Source: Erythrobacter sp.
GTDB lineage: Bacteria > Pseudomonadota > Alphaproteobacteria > Sphingomonadales > Sphingomonadaceae
NCBI GenBank assembly: GCA_029937545.1
Contig: JAPYPR010000004.1
Location: forward strand, 124,001 to 188,000
Length of the DNA stretch: 64,000 nucleotides
Reading direction: 5' to 3'
Shown piece by piece: positions 33,233-42,414 of this stretch. The translations under genes and the position numbers were made by a program. The notes beneath the pieces are model-generated. The model searched no databases and had not been told where the DNA came from. It worked only from the letters and a program-made list of their open reading frames with translations. How positions within the stretch are numbered: the first letter of the stretch is position 1; each line of letters opens with the position of its first letter.

Positions 33233-34240
33233 GTGGCAGGGGTGACGATCTGGCGCTATCGGCGCCGCTTTCGGATCGGTTCCACCAACGGGCTGGTAAC
33301 GCTTCGCTCACGCAGCGATGGCCTGTTCTCGGAACTGAGCCTCGATGGTAGGGTCGTCTCAATGGATGTGACCCCGGCTATCGGCCCCGACGCCGTGCGC
33401 AATCATCGCTTGTCCGCGCCGCTTCCCGACGGTTCGCTGATAGAGGTCGAAGCCGGTTACATCAGTTCGATGAACCTTGGCATCGCGGTCCGGCGCGACG
33501 GCGAGGTCATCCACGAAAGCCACCTTGGCAAGACCATCGCATATCCCGAAAAATATCGTGAGATGGTGGAGAGCCATGCCAACGGTACGGTCGGCGACGC
33601 GCTGTCGCAGGGCTTCAAGGACGGCGCGGGCGAACACAACTCCCACCTCGATTTCGGTGCCTTCAAGCGCAATCGCATTCCGCTGGCGGTCGACATTTTG
33701 CTCGGCCTGCTCTTTTTCGTCGTCGCCAAGGTTACCGATCTCACCACCGCTGCACTGGTCGGAGCCGCAGTCGGCGTTGCCTTATTGGTGGCACAGCGAT
33801 TGACCAAGGTCGACCTGCTCGGGGGTCTGGCGCTATTCGGAATAGCCCTGTTGTTGCTTTCCGCAGGCCTCGCGTTGGTTTTTCAATCCGACGATGCGGT
33901 GAAATATCGCTCATCGGTCGTTGGCCTCGTCAGCGCCTCGCTGTTCTTTTTCGATGGTGTGGCCGGCGGAAACCGGCTTGCCGTCCGGCTGAAGCGATAT
34001 TTGCCCTATCGCGACATCGATGCCGCGCGGCTCGGCATCGGCATGGGCGTGCTGGGCGCGGTGATGGCCGGTCTAAACCTGGTTGTCGCATTCTACGGCT
34101 CGACCGATTTCTGGCTCTTCTATAGCACCTTCGCCGACTTCTTCGTGACGATGGTTCTGATCCTGATGGTGTTCCGGTACGCACAGGGCAAGATGCTGCG
34201 CGATCTTGCCCCGGTCTATCGAGAGCCGGCGTCCGAATGA
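33233..34240 (+). CDS. Septation protein A (IspZ/YciB)-family membrane protein with N-terminal extension
   Basis: 335 aa from GTG 33233, four bases after the rlmN stop. The N-terminal 145 residues are soluble and beta-rich, not recognised. From residue about 155 there are five to six membrane segments (PLAVDILLGLLFFVVAKVTD onwards), with FYGSTDFWLFYSTFADFF resembling the IspZ family. The fused soluble part makes it longer than typical IspZ (about 180-200 aa). The family call is tentative. Overlaps the methyltransferase start (ATGA). Confidence 0.7.
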   Translation: MAGVTIWRYRRRFRIGSTNGLVTLRSRSDGLFSELSLDGRVVSMDVTPAIGPDAVRNHRLSAPLPDGSLIEVEAGYISSMNLGIAVRRDGEVIHESHLGKTIAYPEKYREMVESHANGTVGDALSQGFKDGAGEHNSHLDFGAFKRNRIPLAVDILLGLLFFVVAKVTDLTTAALVGAAVGVALLVAQRLTKVDLLGGLALFGIALLLLSAGLALVFQSDDAVKYRSSVVGLVSASLFFFDGVAGGNRLAVRLKRYLPYRDIDAARLGIGMGVLGAVMAGLNLVVAFYGSTDFWLFYSTFADFFVTMVLILMVFRYAQGKMLRDLAPVYREPASE

Positions 34241-34833
34241 GCGACCCGGCGACGATAGCGTTCTACGAAAAGAACGCGCCTCGTTACACGCTCGGCTTCG
34301 GTCAAGCGCCGAGCCGCCACCTTGACGCTTTTCTCGACCGGCTTGATAAAGGTGCCCACGTTCTCGAGCTCGGCTGTGGCAGCGGACAGGACTCGGCTCG
34401 CATTGTCGAGCGCGGCTTCGGCCTCGACGCAACCGACGGCACGCCCGCAATGGTCCGCAAGGCGAACGAGCGTTTCGATGTCGGCGCGCGCTTGCTTCGC
34501 TTCGACGAGCTCGACTCCGTATCCGAATACGATGCCGTCTGGGCCCATGCCTGCCTGCTGCATGTCGCGCGCGCCGACCTCTCATCGGTGCTCGCGTCCA
34601 TACACCGCGCCCTACGCCCCGGCGGTTGGCATTTTGCCAATTACAAGCTGGGCGACAGCGAAGGTCGGGACCTGCTTGGGCGGCTGCACAATTTCCCCGA
34701 CGCCGGATGGCTCGAAGAGGTCTATCGCGCAGCCGGTTTCGCGATTGTCGTTTCGGAAATCTATCCCGGCAAGGCGGCCGACGGAACGCAGCGCGACTGG
34801 ATGGCGATGATGCTGCAGCGCACTTGCCCGTGA
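34237..34833 (+). CDS. Class I SAM-dependent methyltransferase
   Basis: 198 aa. Motif I VLELGCGSGQDSARIVERGF (residues about 42-61) with the acidic motif II region LDATDGTPAMVRKA, then AVWAHACLLHVAR and IHRALRPGGWHFANYK (post-motif pattern of type 11 methyltransferases). Substrate unknown; small molecule likely. ATGA overlap with the membrane-protein gene implies coupled translation. Confidence 0.88.
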   Translation: MSDPATIAFYEKNAPRYTLGFGQAPSRHLDAFLDRLDKGAHVLELGCGSGQDSARIVERGFGLDATDGTPAMVRKANERFDVGARLLRFDELDSVSEYDAVWAHACLLHVARADLSSVLASIHRALRPGGWHFANYKLGDSEGRDLLGRLHNFPDAGWLEEVYRAAGFAIVVSEIYPGKAADGTQRDWMAMMLQRTCP

Positions 34834-35011
34834 ACTAGCTCCCCAAGCGACTTTCCTACAGCGACGGGCTATGCTCAAAGACCGGCATGATCGGCCTGAA
34901 CCTCGTTGAAACCGTGATTTGCCGCCGGTCCGCAGGTGGTCGGTTTTTTCCGGCCAGGACAGCGGTCCATGCAGTCCATGTCTCCGCTTCTGTAGGGAGG
35001 GGACCGGAGCG

Positions 35012-35659
35012 ATGAGCGCGGTCGTCACGGCAATCTGCACCGGCCTGCCCCGCCCCTTCAATGGTGCGGAACTCAGCGCCATCGACAAGCGCCCGGTCGA
35101 GGGTGCGGTTACCATCCGCAGCTTCGGGATCGAAGGCGATATGGTCGCCGATACGAAGCATCATGGCGGGCCGGACATGGCCGTGCATCACTATGCGAGT
35201 GACCATTATGCCGCGTGGGATGACTGGCTCGGCGGACATGCCCTGCTTCAGGGGCCCGCCGCTTTCGGCGAGAACCTGATGAGCATGGGGTTGGTAGAGA
35301 GCGATGTCTGCATCGGCGATCGGTTTCGCTTCGGCAGCGCTCTGTTGGAAGTCAGCCAGCCGCGCCAGCCCTGCTGGAAGATCGAGCATCGCTTCAAGCA
35401 TAAGGGCATCGTGAAGCGTATCCTCGCCGGGCACATGTGCGGCTGGTACTACCGCGTCGTCGAAGAAGGCGAAGCCGAAGCAGGCGACGTGCTGGAGTTG
35501 GTCGAACGGATGCATGAAAGTTCAAGCGTCGCGCGAGTCTTTGCCGCGCTTTACGACCCGAAAAGCGAAGCGACGGGAGAGGAGCTTGGCGAGATCGCTG
35601 CGCTGGACCGGCTCACCGATCAATGGCGCGACAAGGCGGAAAAGTGGCGCAATGGCTAG
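35012..35659 (+). CDS. MOSC domain protein (YiiM-like)
   Basis: 215 aa. MOSC domain with the N-terminal beta segment (AICTGLPRPFNGAELSAIDK), KHHGGPDMAVHHYASDHYAA, FGENLMSMGL and the Cys of SQPRQPCWKIEHRF, matching the YiiM/molybdenum cofactor sulfurase C-terminal type. Likely handles molybdenum-cofactor or N-hydroxylated substrates; function inferred from family. ATG 35012 with GGGAGG upstream was preferred over longer in-frame starts. Confidence 0.9.
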   Translation: MSAVVTAICTGLPRPFNGAELSAIDKRPVEGAVTIRSFGIEGDMVADTKHHGGPDMAVHHYASDHYAAWDDWLGGHALLQGPAAFGENLMSMGLVESDVCIGDRFRFGSALLEVSQPRQPCWKIEHRFKHKGIVKRILAGHMCGWYYRVVEEGEAEAGDVLELVERMHESSSVARVFAALYDPKSEATGEELGEIAALDRLTDQWRDKAEKWRNG

Positions 35660-35789
35660 CAACTCATCGTGCGCAGAGGGTCGACTTATCGCTAATCCGG
35701 CCTCTGTGTCGCTCGTTCATCCGAGGTTGTGGACCCGCTCACCACTGTCTCGGTTGAAGAGCCAGACCACGGGAAAAAAGGCACAACCG

Positions 35790-36176
35790 ATGAAGAAACT
35801 CGCTCTTGCATTCGCAGCAAGCACGATGGCCGTGACCGGTCTCGGTACCGCAGCTCCGGCTGCTGCCGACCCGCCGCCTTGGGCACCGGCGCATGGCAAA
35901 CGTGCCCAGGATCGCGCGATCTACGACAGCCGCGGCTACTATATGGAACCGCGCCGGATCACGCGCAGCAGCCGCATGTGGCGTGGCCGCGACGGCCGCT
36001 ACTACTGCCGCCGCGACAATGGCACCACTGGTCTAGTGATCGGCGCCGGTGTCGGCGCACTCGCGGGTCACGAACTCGCGGGTCGCGGCGACCGCACGCT
36101 CGGTGCCATTCTGGGCGGCGCAGTGGGCGCGATCGTCGGCCGCGAGATCGACCGCGGGAGCCTTCGCTGCCGCTGA
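35790..36176 (+). CDS. Glycine-zipper 2TM domain protein
   Basis: 128 aa, exported (MKKLALAFAASTMAVTGLGT with cleavage near APAAA-D). Mature N terminus is Arg/Tyr-rich (SRMWRGRDGRYYCRRDNGTT), then a glycine-zipper pair (GLVIGAGVGALAGHELAG; LGAILGGAVGAIVGREI), as in Rickettsia 17 kDa surface-antigen relatives. No lipobox Cys at the signal end, so it is probably periplasmic or membrane-inserted rather than a lipoprotein. Independent gene with its own gap on both sides. Confidence 0.88.
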   Translation: MKKLALAFAASTMAVTGLGTAAPAAADPPPWAPAHGKRAQDRAIYDSRGYYMEPRRITRSSRMWRGRDGRYYCRRDNGTTGLVIGAGVGALAGHELAGRGDRTLGAILGGAVGAIVGREIDRGSLRCR

Positions 36177-36296
36177 GGATACTGGGATAGTTCGAGGGGT
36201 TCAGCCCTTCGGTTCGCAGGAGGCGCGTCATGCGAGGTTTCGGCCCCGCATGGCGCGCCTTTCCATTGGACCGCGTTCGGCTAAGGTAGGAGAGCC

Positions 36297-37070
36297 ATGC
36301 CGAATACCAACAGACCAGCCATGCTCGTCACAGGAAGCGCCAAGCGCTTGGGCGCAGCGATTGCGAGGGCCTTCGGCGCGGCGGGCTGGCATGTCGTCAT
36401 TCACTATCGCCGCTCCGCCGATGCTGCCGAGCGTCTGGCAGGGCAACTGCCGAGTGCCGAGACGATCCGCTGCGACCTCGCCGACGGGGAAAGCGCCGTC
36501 GCCATGATCGAAGGCCTCGCGGAGAAGCTCCCCGACTGGGGCGCGCTGGTCAACTGCGCCTCGCTGTTCGAAGAGGACAGTGTAACCGGACTGGATCCGG
36601 CAACGAACCGAAGAGCGATGCAAGTCAACGCAACCTCTCCCGCCCGCATGGCGCAAGCCTACCTCGCCACCGCGCGAAGCGAGGCCGGGCGCTGCGTGAT
36701 CCATGTAACCGATCAGAAGCTCGCCAACCCGAATCCCGACTTCTTCAGCTACACAATGAGCAAGCATGCGCTGGACTCGACAATTGCCATGTTGTCGATG
36801 GGTGCGGCCGACGAGGCGGACCGCGTCTACGGCCTCGCCCCCGGTGCCATCCTGCCCAGCCACGACCAAGGCGAGGCAGAAACCGAGGTGTCGCACCGCC
36901 TGAACCTGCTCCGCCGCAAGACCGACGCCAGCGAGGTGGCGAGCGCAGCGCTGTTCCTCGCGGGCGGGCACCTGGCCAGCGGGCAGACGCTCTACATCGA
37001 CAGCGGGCAGCACCTGCTGGCCCAATCGCGCGATGTGATCTACCTTGCGCGGGAGGGGGAAGCGGGATGA
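36297..37070 (+). CDS. SDR oxidoreductase, pteridine reductase/FolM-like
   Basis: 257 aa classical SDR. TGSAKRLGAAIARAF (TGxxxxxG variant with Arg, typical of FolM/PTR1), IHYRRSADAAERL (NADPH-preferring Arg), NCASLFEEDSV (in place of NNAG), and YTMSKHALDSTI (YxxxK). The pattern matches the FolM dihydromonapterin/pteridine reductase group better than FabG. Overlaps the cytochrome b gene by 4 bases (ATGA); a link to pterin or molybdopterin metabolism is plausible from context. Confidence 0.85.
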   Translation: MPNTNRPAMLVTGSAKRLGAAIARAFGAAGWHVVIHYRRSADAAERLAGQLPSAETIRCDLADGESAVAMIEGLAEKLPDWGALVNCASLFEEDSVTGLDPATNRRAMQVNATSPARMAQAYLATARSEAGRCVIHVTDQKLANPNPDFFSYTMSKHALDSTIAMLSMGAADEADRVYGLAPGAILPSHDQGEAETEVSHRLNLLRRKTDASEVASAALFLAGGHLASGQTLYIDSGQHLLAQSRDVIYLAREGEAG

Positions 37071-37738
37071 CAAAGCACGTCCTTTCCACGCGGATCTGGC
37101 ACTGGCTCAACCTGCTTTGCGTGGTAGTCCTCTTCATGTCCGGCCTCACCATCAGCAACGCGCATCGTCTGCTCTATTGGGGCGATTGGGGCTTCGATCG
37201 CAGCCAGGCCTGGCTCGAGGTGCCGCGCTTTCCCGACTGGATGACGATCCCGGGCTATTACAGCCTCGCCGTGGCGCGCGACTGGCATATCCTTATGGCC
37301 TGGCCCTTCGCCGTCGGGCTGCTGTTCATGTGGATCGCCATGCTCGTCAACCGGCATTTCAAGCGCGACCTGACCACAAGCCGTAGGGAGTGGCGACCGA
37401 AGGCGATCTGGCGCGACATCGTGGAGCATGCGAAGCTCAATTTCGACCATGGCGAGGGGAAGTACAACTTCCTCCAGAAGCTGGCATACGGCTTGGTGCT
37501 GGGACTCTTCCTGCCGATGATGGTCTTCACCGGCATTGCCATCAGCCCCGGCATGGAGCCGACCTTCGGCTGGTTCGTCGACCTGCTCGGCGGACGGCAG
37601 TCTGCGCGCAGCCTGCACTTCATCTTCGCCTTCGCAATCCTGGGCTTCTTCATCGTGCATGTCGCCCTCGTCCTGCTGTCCGGTCCGATCGGGCAGATGC
37701 GTGCCATGTTAACCGGGGGATCGACCCATGAAGCGTAG
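37067..37738 (+). CDS. Cytochrome b/b6-type membrane subunit
   Basis: 223 aa, four to five membrane spans (residues about 12-30, 72-95, 140-160, 185-210). His candidates for heme b are in STRIWHWLNLL, DWHILMAWPF, SLHFIFAF and FFIVHVALVL, the arrangement of nickel-hydrogenase-b / YedZ-like cytochromes. It likely carries electrons between the quinone pool and the next gene's molybdoenzyme. Its stop overlaps the molybdoenzyme start by 11 bases. Confidence 0.88.
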   Translation: MTKHVLSTRIWHWLNLLCVVVLFMSGLTISNAHRLLYWGDWGFDRSQAWLEVPRFPDWMTIPGYYSLAVARDWHILMAWPFAVGLLFMWIAMLVNRHFKRDLTTSRREWRPKAIWRDIVEHAKLNFDHGEGKYNFLQKLAYGLVLGLFLPMMVFTGIAISPGMEPTFGWFVDLLGGRQSARSLHFIFAFAILGFFIVHVALVLLSGPIGQMRAMLTGGSTHEA

Positions 37739-38468
37739 AGGGTTCCTGGCCGCTGCCGGTGCCGCCTTCGTCGCCGGCTGCAACAAGGTCGCCGATAGCG
37801 ATGCGGGCGCACGGCTGCTGTCTGCGGCGGAGAAGTGGCACATGGGGGCGCACCGCTTGCTCACCAATCGCGAGGCGCTCGCCCCCGAGTACCCGCGCAG
37901 CGCCGTCTCCCCCTTCTTCCGCGGCAATGGCTCGGCCGATCCGCAGAACGGCGACTATCCCCGCCACGTCGAGGAGGGCTTCGCCAACTGGCAGCTCACC
38001 GTCGCCGGACTGGTCCGGAATCCGCTCGCCCTCACGCTCGACAACATCCGCCGGCTGCCCCAGCGCACGCAGGTCACCCGCCACGACTGCGTCGAGGGCT
38101 GGAGCGCGATCGGCGAGTGGACCGGACCACAGCTCTCCCTTTTGCTGGACGAGGCCCAACTTCGCCCCGAAGCGCAGTTCATCGTCTTCCGCTGCGCCGA
38201 CAACCTCAACGGCCAGGACTATTACGAGAGCGTCGATCTGATTGATGCCTACCACCCCCAGACCATTGTCGCCCACAGCCTCAACGGCGAGCCCCTCCCC
38301 GTCCGCAACGGCGCGCCCCTGCGCATGCGGATCGAGCGCCAGCTGGGCTACAAGCACGCCAAGTACCTCACCGCCATCGAAGCCGTCGCCAGCCTCGACG
38401 ACATCGGCGAGGGACAGGGCGGCTATTGGGAGGACCGCGCCGGCTACCAGTGGTATGCCGGTATCTGA
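37728..38468 (+). CDS. YedY/MsrP-like molybdopterin-dependent oxidoreductase, Tat lipoprotein
   Basis: 246 aa. N terminus MKRRGFLAAAGAAFVAGCNK has a Tat motif (RRGFL) and directly a lipobox (VAGC), so it is a folded, lipid-anchored periplasmic enzyme. SUOX-fold Moco domain with the metal-ligating Cys121 in TRHDCVEGWSAIGEW and DLIDAYHPQTIVAHSLNGEP plus LPVRNGAPLRMRIERQLGYK. Shorter than E. coli MsrP (about 330 aa) at the N terminus. It partners the cytochrome b gene; methionine-sulfoxide reductase or another oxidoreductase is not decidable. Confidence 0.87.
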   Translation: MKRRGFLAAAGAAFVAGCNKVADSDAGARLLSAAEKWHMGAHRLLTNREALAPEYPRSAVSPFFRGNGSADPQNGDYPRHVEEGFANWQLTVAGLVRNPLALTLDNIRRLPQRTQVTRHDCVEGWSAIGEWTGPQLSLLLDEAQLRPEAQFIVFRCADNLNGQDYYESVDLIDAYHPQTIVAHSLNGEPLPVRNGAPLRMRIERQLGYKHAKYLTAIEAVASLDDIGEGQGGYWEDRAGYQWYAGI

Positions 38469-38507
38469 CGGGCTGGACACGGCCCCGTGCTTTGGCAAGA
38501 TAGCACC

Positions 38508-39758
38508 ATGAGCAAACGCCTCCTGTCCCGCTTCCTCGGCTCCGTCATCGAGAAGGGCGTGCTCGAAGCGCGCTTCGCCGACGGGACCACCGCCCGCTTC
38601 GGCCAACCTGCCGAGGGGTATCCCGAACTCGCCGTCATCTTCCGCGACGGTAAGGTCCCGCGCGACATACTGCTCGATCCCCGCCTCGGCGCGGCGGAAG
38701 CCTACATGGACCAGCGCCTCGACCTCGAGGGCGGCGGCATCATGGAGCTTGTCCAGCTGCTCCGCTCCAATTCCGCTTGGGAGCGGGGCGGCAGGCTCCG
38801 CCCACCCTCGCTCGGCCGCCGCCTCCGCAACCGCGCGAGCTTCGCCATCGGCTCGATCAACGGCCGCATCGGCGCGCGCAGGAACGTCGCCCATCACTAC
38901 GACATCGGCAACGATCTGTACCGCCTGATGCTCGACCCCGAGCACATGCAGTACAGCTGCGCCTACTGGCCCGAGGGTGTCGAGACACTCGCCGAAGCAC
39001 AACATGCCAAGCTCGCCCATATCGCCGCCAAGCTGGCACTGGCCGACGGGCAACGCGTGCTCGACATCGGCTGCGGCTGGGGCGGCATGGCGATCTTCCT
39101 CGCCCAACATTTCGACGTGCGGGTCCACGGCATCACCCTGTCCGAGGAACAGCTCGCCCTCGCCCGCAGCCGCGCCCGCGAGGCCGGGGTCGACGACCGG
39201 GTGATCTTCGAGCTGGTCGATTACCGCGATCTCGCCAGGCGCGGCGAGCGGTTCGACCGCATCGTCTCGGTCGGCATGTTCGAACATGTCGGCCGTCCGC
39301 AGTTCGAGACCTTCTTCCGCGCCTGCGCCAACCTGCTGGCCGACGACGGCGTGATGCTGGTCCACACCATCGGCCGCTTCGGCGGGCCGGGCACGACCGA
39401 CGCCTTCACCTCCAAGTACATCTTCCCCGGCGGCTACATCCCCGCCCTGTCCGAAACGCTGGCGGCGAGCGAGACAAGCCGCCTGATCCATTCCGACATC
39501 GAGACGCTGCGGCTGCACTACGCCAGGACCCTGCGCGAATGGTACGCCCGCTGCGAAGCCAACCGCGCGTCCATCGTCGACCTCTACGACGAGCGCTTCT
39601 ACCGCATGTGGACCTTCTACCTCGCCGGTGCGACCGCCGCCTTCGAATGGGGCGGCATGGGCAATTACCAGATCCAGTACGTCCGCAACCGCCGCGCCCT
39701 GCCGACCACCCGCGACTACATGGCGGCGGCGGAGAAGCGGCCGCTGGGCGGGGATTGA
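38508..39758 (+). CDS. cfa: Cyclopropane-fatty-acyl-phospholipid synthase
   Basis: 416 aa, adds a methylene to unsaturated phospholipid acyl chains using SAM. AHHYDIGNDLYRLMLDPEHM, QYSCAYWPEG, VLDIGCGWGGMAIFLAQH (SAM motif), GITLSEEQLALAR, VSVGMFEHVGRPQFETFF and FTSKYIFPGGYIPAL are the family signatures. ATG 38508 gives MSKRLLSRF. It follows the molybdoenzyme by 39 bases and is the last gene of this plus-strand run. Confidence 0.94.
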   Translation: MSKRLLSRFLGSVIEKGVLEARFADGTTARFGQPAEGYPELAVIFRDGKVPRDILLDPRLGAAEAYMDQRLDLEGGGIMELVQLLRSNSAWERGGRLRPPSLGRRLRNRASFAIGSINGRIGARRNVAHHYDIGNDLYRLMLDPEHMQYSCAYWPEGVETLAEAQHAKLAHIAAKLALADGQRVLDIGCGWGGMAIFLAQHFDVRVHGITLSEEQLALARSRAREAGVDDRVIFELVDYRDLARRGERFDRIVSVGMFEHVGRPQFETFFRACANLLADDGVMLVHTIGRFGGPGTTDAFTSKYIFPGGYIPALSETLAASETSRLIHSDIETLRLHYARTLREWYARCEANRASIVDLYDERFYRMWTFYLAGATAAFEWGGMGNYQIQYVRNRRALPTTRDYMAAAEKRPLGGD

Positions 39759-40204
39759 AGGCGCGGTTCTGCGCCCGACAGCCGTGTAGGACGACACGAG
39801 GGTCCGGCCCCGCACAGTCCTACGACATGGACCGCATGTTACGCGGTCCAATGCGAAAAAAGCTGCCGGGTGATGCGGGGGCTGTTTGGTGCTGGAGAAA
39901 CGCAGGTTGGGCGCAGCGAAAGCCATGCGGTCTGGTACCACCCCGTTGGGAGGGTAGGAAAGCTAGGACACGTCGACCATAGGCCGCCACCGGATCGTCG
40001 CCTGTAGAGCAGCCATGGATACAGCCTGCGAGCTGAGTGCCATCGGACGCAAATTTACCTATCAGTGCATCGCCATCGTAGAAGCTGAGACGGTCGACTG
40101 CACCGCTGCAATCCTTGATGCGATGCAAGTGTCCAAGTTAATTGGGTAGCGATAACTAAGTAACTGGCCCCAAAATTTGCCGCCAATTCCTCAAGGGCAT
40201 TTAG
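39759..40204. other. Intergenic stretch with no convincing gene
   Basis: This 446-base region contains the 27-base dispersed palindrome (39824-39850) and becomes AT-richer after 40120. A minus-strand reading frame exists at 39820-40128 but is Arg/Ser-biased, starts inside the palindrome, and has no ribosome-binding site I would trust. Confidence 0.5.
39824..39850. repeat. Dispersed palindromic repeat, copy 1
   Basis: The 27-base element contains perfect 8-bp arms TGGACCGC / GCGGTCCA around the spacer ATGTTAC. It matches 44176-44202 in 26 of 27 bases. Here it is intergenic; the second copy is inside a gene. Confidence 0.85.
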
Positions 40205-40582
40205 CTAGCTATCACTCACTCCAGAGGAGCATTGAACTCTGATTAGGTCGTACGCGAATCCATTTTGATCATGAATCCGGACCCACGTGTCGGTCGATCT
40301 GTTGAGAATTCGGTAGAAATGTCCTTCAGCGCCAGAAGCCTTCAGCAGAGACCCTTCGCTTTTAAAAATAGCAGGCACTACGAAAATCTTGCCAACCTTT
40401 CGATCCTCGACGGTATATTCGAAATCACTTCCGTTGATTTGAAACGAGCCCGAAGAGACGACCAGTTTATTCACTCCATCGCCATAACATCCGAAGTATG
40501 GGCGAGGGTCTAACGCTGGCCTGTTGTCCGTAGAAAAGCATGAGCTGGTCTGCAGAAGTAGAGCTATTACAACAGGTCTCAT
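40205..40582 (-). CDS. Hypothetical secreted protein
   Basis: 125 aa, no family recognised. N terminus MRPVVIALLLQTSSCFSTDN looks like a short signal peptide, with a Cys at residue 15 that could be an atypical lipobox. The body is beta-rich (LVVSSGSFQINGSDFEYTVE; FYRILNRSTDTWVRIHDQNG), with two further Cys. It is AT-richer than its neighbours, suggesting recent acquisition. Its start has AAGAGA upstream. Moderately confident that it is real. Confidence 0.55.
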   Translation of the reverse strand: MRPVVIALLLQTSSCFSTDNRPALDPRPYFGCYGDGVNKLVVSSGSFQINGSDFEYTVEDRKVGKIFVVPAIFKSEGSLLKASGAEGHFYRILNRSTDTWVRIHDQNGFAYDLIRVQCSSGVSDS

Positions 40583-40909
40583 GAGAATCTCTTACATTTT
40601 TTAGACAGATATCCGATGGTACAGGCGGACAAGAGGTGCGCCACATTTGGAATGATGATGCCGGTGAGGCAAGCCGTGGCGTAGCACAAAGACGGCGTGG
40701 CATTGCGTTCGCTGAGATTGCGGAGGCAGGCATCTATTCGCGGCCGCCACGTTCATCTCGTGCCTTTTTCCTCGTATGTCCGAATTGCCATCTGGAAACA
40801 TCCGCTCGCCCACGCCTTAGTTTATATCCAGCCTACCCACCCACTTTCCCATTTGCCTACAGCGTCACGCTCCTGCTAGCGGCGCGGCCAAGCTAGCGAA
40901 GGTGTATTC
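40583..40909. other. Intergenic region upstream of argG
   Basis: 327 bases. It must contain the argG promoter; the last 60 bases before ATG have no strong Shine-Dalgarno beyond GCGAAGGTG. Short open frames here lack coding character, and I see no repeat or RNA gene. Confidence 0.45.
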
Positions 40910-42124
40910 ATGTCCGAGATCAAACGTGTCGTCCTCGCCTATTCGGGCGGCCTCGATACTTCCGTCATCGCCAAGTGGCTCGAGGTGGAGCGCGGGCTGG
41001 AGGTGGTCACCTTCACCGCCGACCTCGGCCAGGGCGAGGAGATCGAGCCGGCGCGCGAGAAGGCCCGCGCCATGGGCATTCCCGACAAGCACATCTTCAT
41101 CGAGGATCTGCGCGAGGAATTCGTGCGCGATTTCGTCTTCCCGATGATGCGCGCCAATGCCCGCTATGAAGGCGACTACCTGCTCGGCACCAGCATCGCG
41201 CGCCCGCTGATTTCCAAGCGCCTCGTCGAGATCGCGCATGAGACCGGCGCCGATGCCGTCGCGCACGGCGCGACCGGCAAGGGCAACGATCAGGTGCGCT
41301 TCGAGCTGTCGGCCTATGCGCTCGACCCGGATATCCGCGTGATCGCTCCGTGGCGCGAGTGGGACCTCACCAGCCGCACCGCGCTGATCGCCTGGGCCGA
41401 GGCGCACCAGATCGCCGTGCCCAAGGACAAGCGCGGGGAGAGCCCCTTCTCGACCGATGCGAACCTGCTCCACACTTCGAGCGAGGGCAAGGTGCTGGAG
41501 GACCCGTGGGAGGAGACGCCGGACTACGTCTATTCGCGCACCGACCATCCCGAGGATGCGCCCGACGCGCCGGAGTACATCACTATCGATTTCGAGAGGG
41601 GCGACGGCATGGCATTGAATGGCGAGGCGATGAGCCCCGCGACGCTGCTCGCCGCGCTGAACGATCTCGGCCGCAAGCACGGCATCGGGCGGCTCGATCT
41701 GGTCGAGAACCGCTTCGTCGGCATGAAGAGCCGCGGGATGTACGAGACCCCGGGCGGCGAGATCTACGCCCGCGCCCATCGCGGCATCGAGCAGATCACG
41801 CTCGATCGCGGCGCGGCGCATCTCAAGGACGAACTGATGCCTCGCTATGCCGAGCTGGTGTACAACGGCCTCTGGTTCAGCCCCGAGCGCGAGATGCTGC
41901 AGGCGGCGGTGGATTTGAGCCAGGAGAAGGTGAGCGGGACCGTCCGCCTGAAGCTCTACAAGGGGAATGCGATGGTGGTGGGGCGCAAGTCCGCAAATTC
42001 GCTCTACTCCGAGGCGCATGTGACCTTCGAGGACGATGCAGGCGCCTACGATCAGAAGGACGCGGAAGGCTTCATCAAGCTCAACGCCCTGCGACTGCGG
42101 TTGCTTGCCAAACGCGATCGTTAG
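40910..42124 (+). CDS. argG: Argininosuccinate synthase
   Basis: 404 aa, citrulline + aspartate + ATP to argininosuccinate. [20 protein letters not shown] (PP-loop SGGLDTS), [67 protein letters not shown] and [18 protein letters not shown] are all standard. Length is normal. No other arg gene is nearby. The following 900 bases hold no gene but a candidate structured RNA. Confidence 0.98.
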   Translation: MSEIKRVVLAYSGGLDTSVIAKWLEVERGLEVVTFTADLGQGEEIEPAREKARAMGIPDKHIFIEDLREEFVRDFVFPMMRANARYEGDYLLGTSIARPLISKRLVEIAHETGADAVAHGATGKGNDQVRFELSAYALDPDIRVIAPWREWDLTSRTALIAWAEAHQIAVPKDKRGESPFSTDANLLHTSSEGKVLEDPWEETPDYVYSRTDHPEDAPDAPEYITIDFERGDGMALNGEAMSPATLLAALNDLGRKHGIGRLDLVENRFVGMKSRGMYETPGGEIYARAHRGIEQITLDRGAAHLKDELMPRYAELVYNGLWFSPEREMLQAAVDLSQEKVSGTVRLKLYKGNAMVVGRKSANSLYSEAHVTFEDDAGAYDQKDAEGFIKLNALRLRLLAKRDR

Positions 42125-42414
42125 TTGCGCTGCAACACGATTGTGCATTGCGATATTGCGCGCGCGAGGGCGTGAGCGAAAGGAATTTGCGACAGGCGGT
42201 TGAGTTATCCACCCTCGTCCACAGCGAAAACTGGCGAAAGTGGAAAAGTCGGATCGCGGGCGGTTGCAGAATCGCCCCTGCAGGAGCAGCTTCAACTCAT
42301 CGGAACGGCGCGGAAACAAGCTGAACTGGACGGCCGAAAGGCTTGATAGATCAGAGTTTTTCCAAACCGGGATGACGTGGCGGAACCTGTCCGCGCGGTT
42401 CAGGAGACCCTCGT
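42125..42414. other. Post-argG non-coding stretch
   Basis: Without a gene. A GNRA hairpin GCC-GAAA-GGC at 42333-42342 followed by TTTTT at 42357-42361 may mark the end of the argG transcript. A DnaA-box-like pair (TTATCCACC near 42203 and GTCCACAG) is present but isolated. Confidence 0.45.

Noticed and set aside
37650-39941. 763-codon open frame on the minus strand
   Set aside because: It runs antisense to the cytochrome b, molybdoenzyme and cfa genes, all of which have clear motifs. Long antisense frames are expected at this GC content.
42200-42225. Replication origin suggested by DnaA-box-like TTATCCACC and GTCCACAG
   Set aside because: Only two imperfect boxes, no AT-rich unwinding region and no dnaA/hemE-type neighbours.
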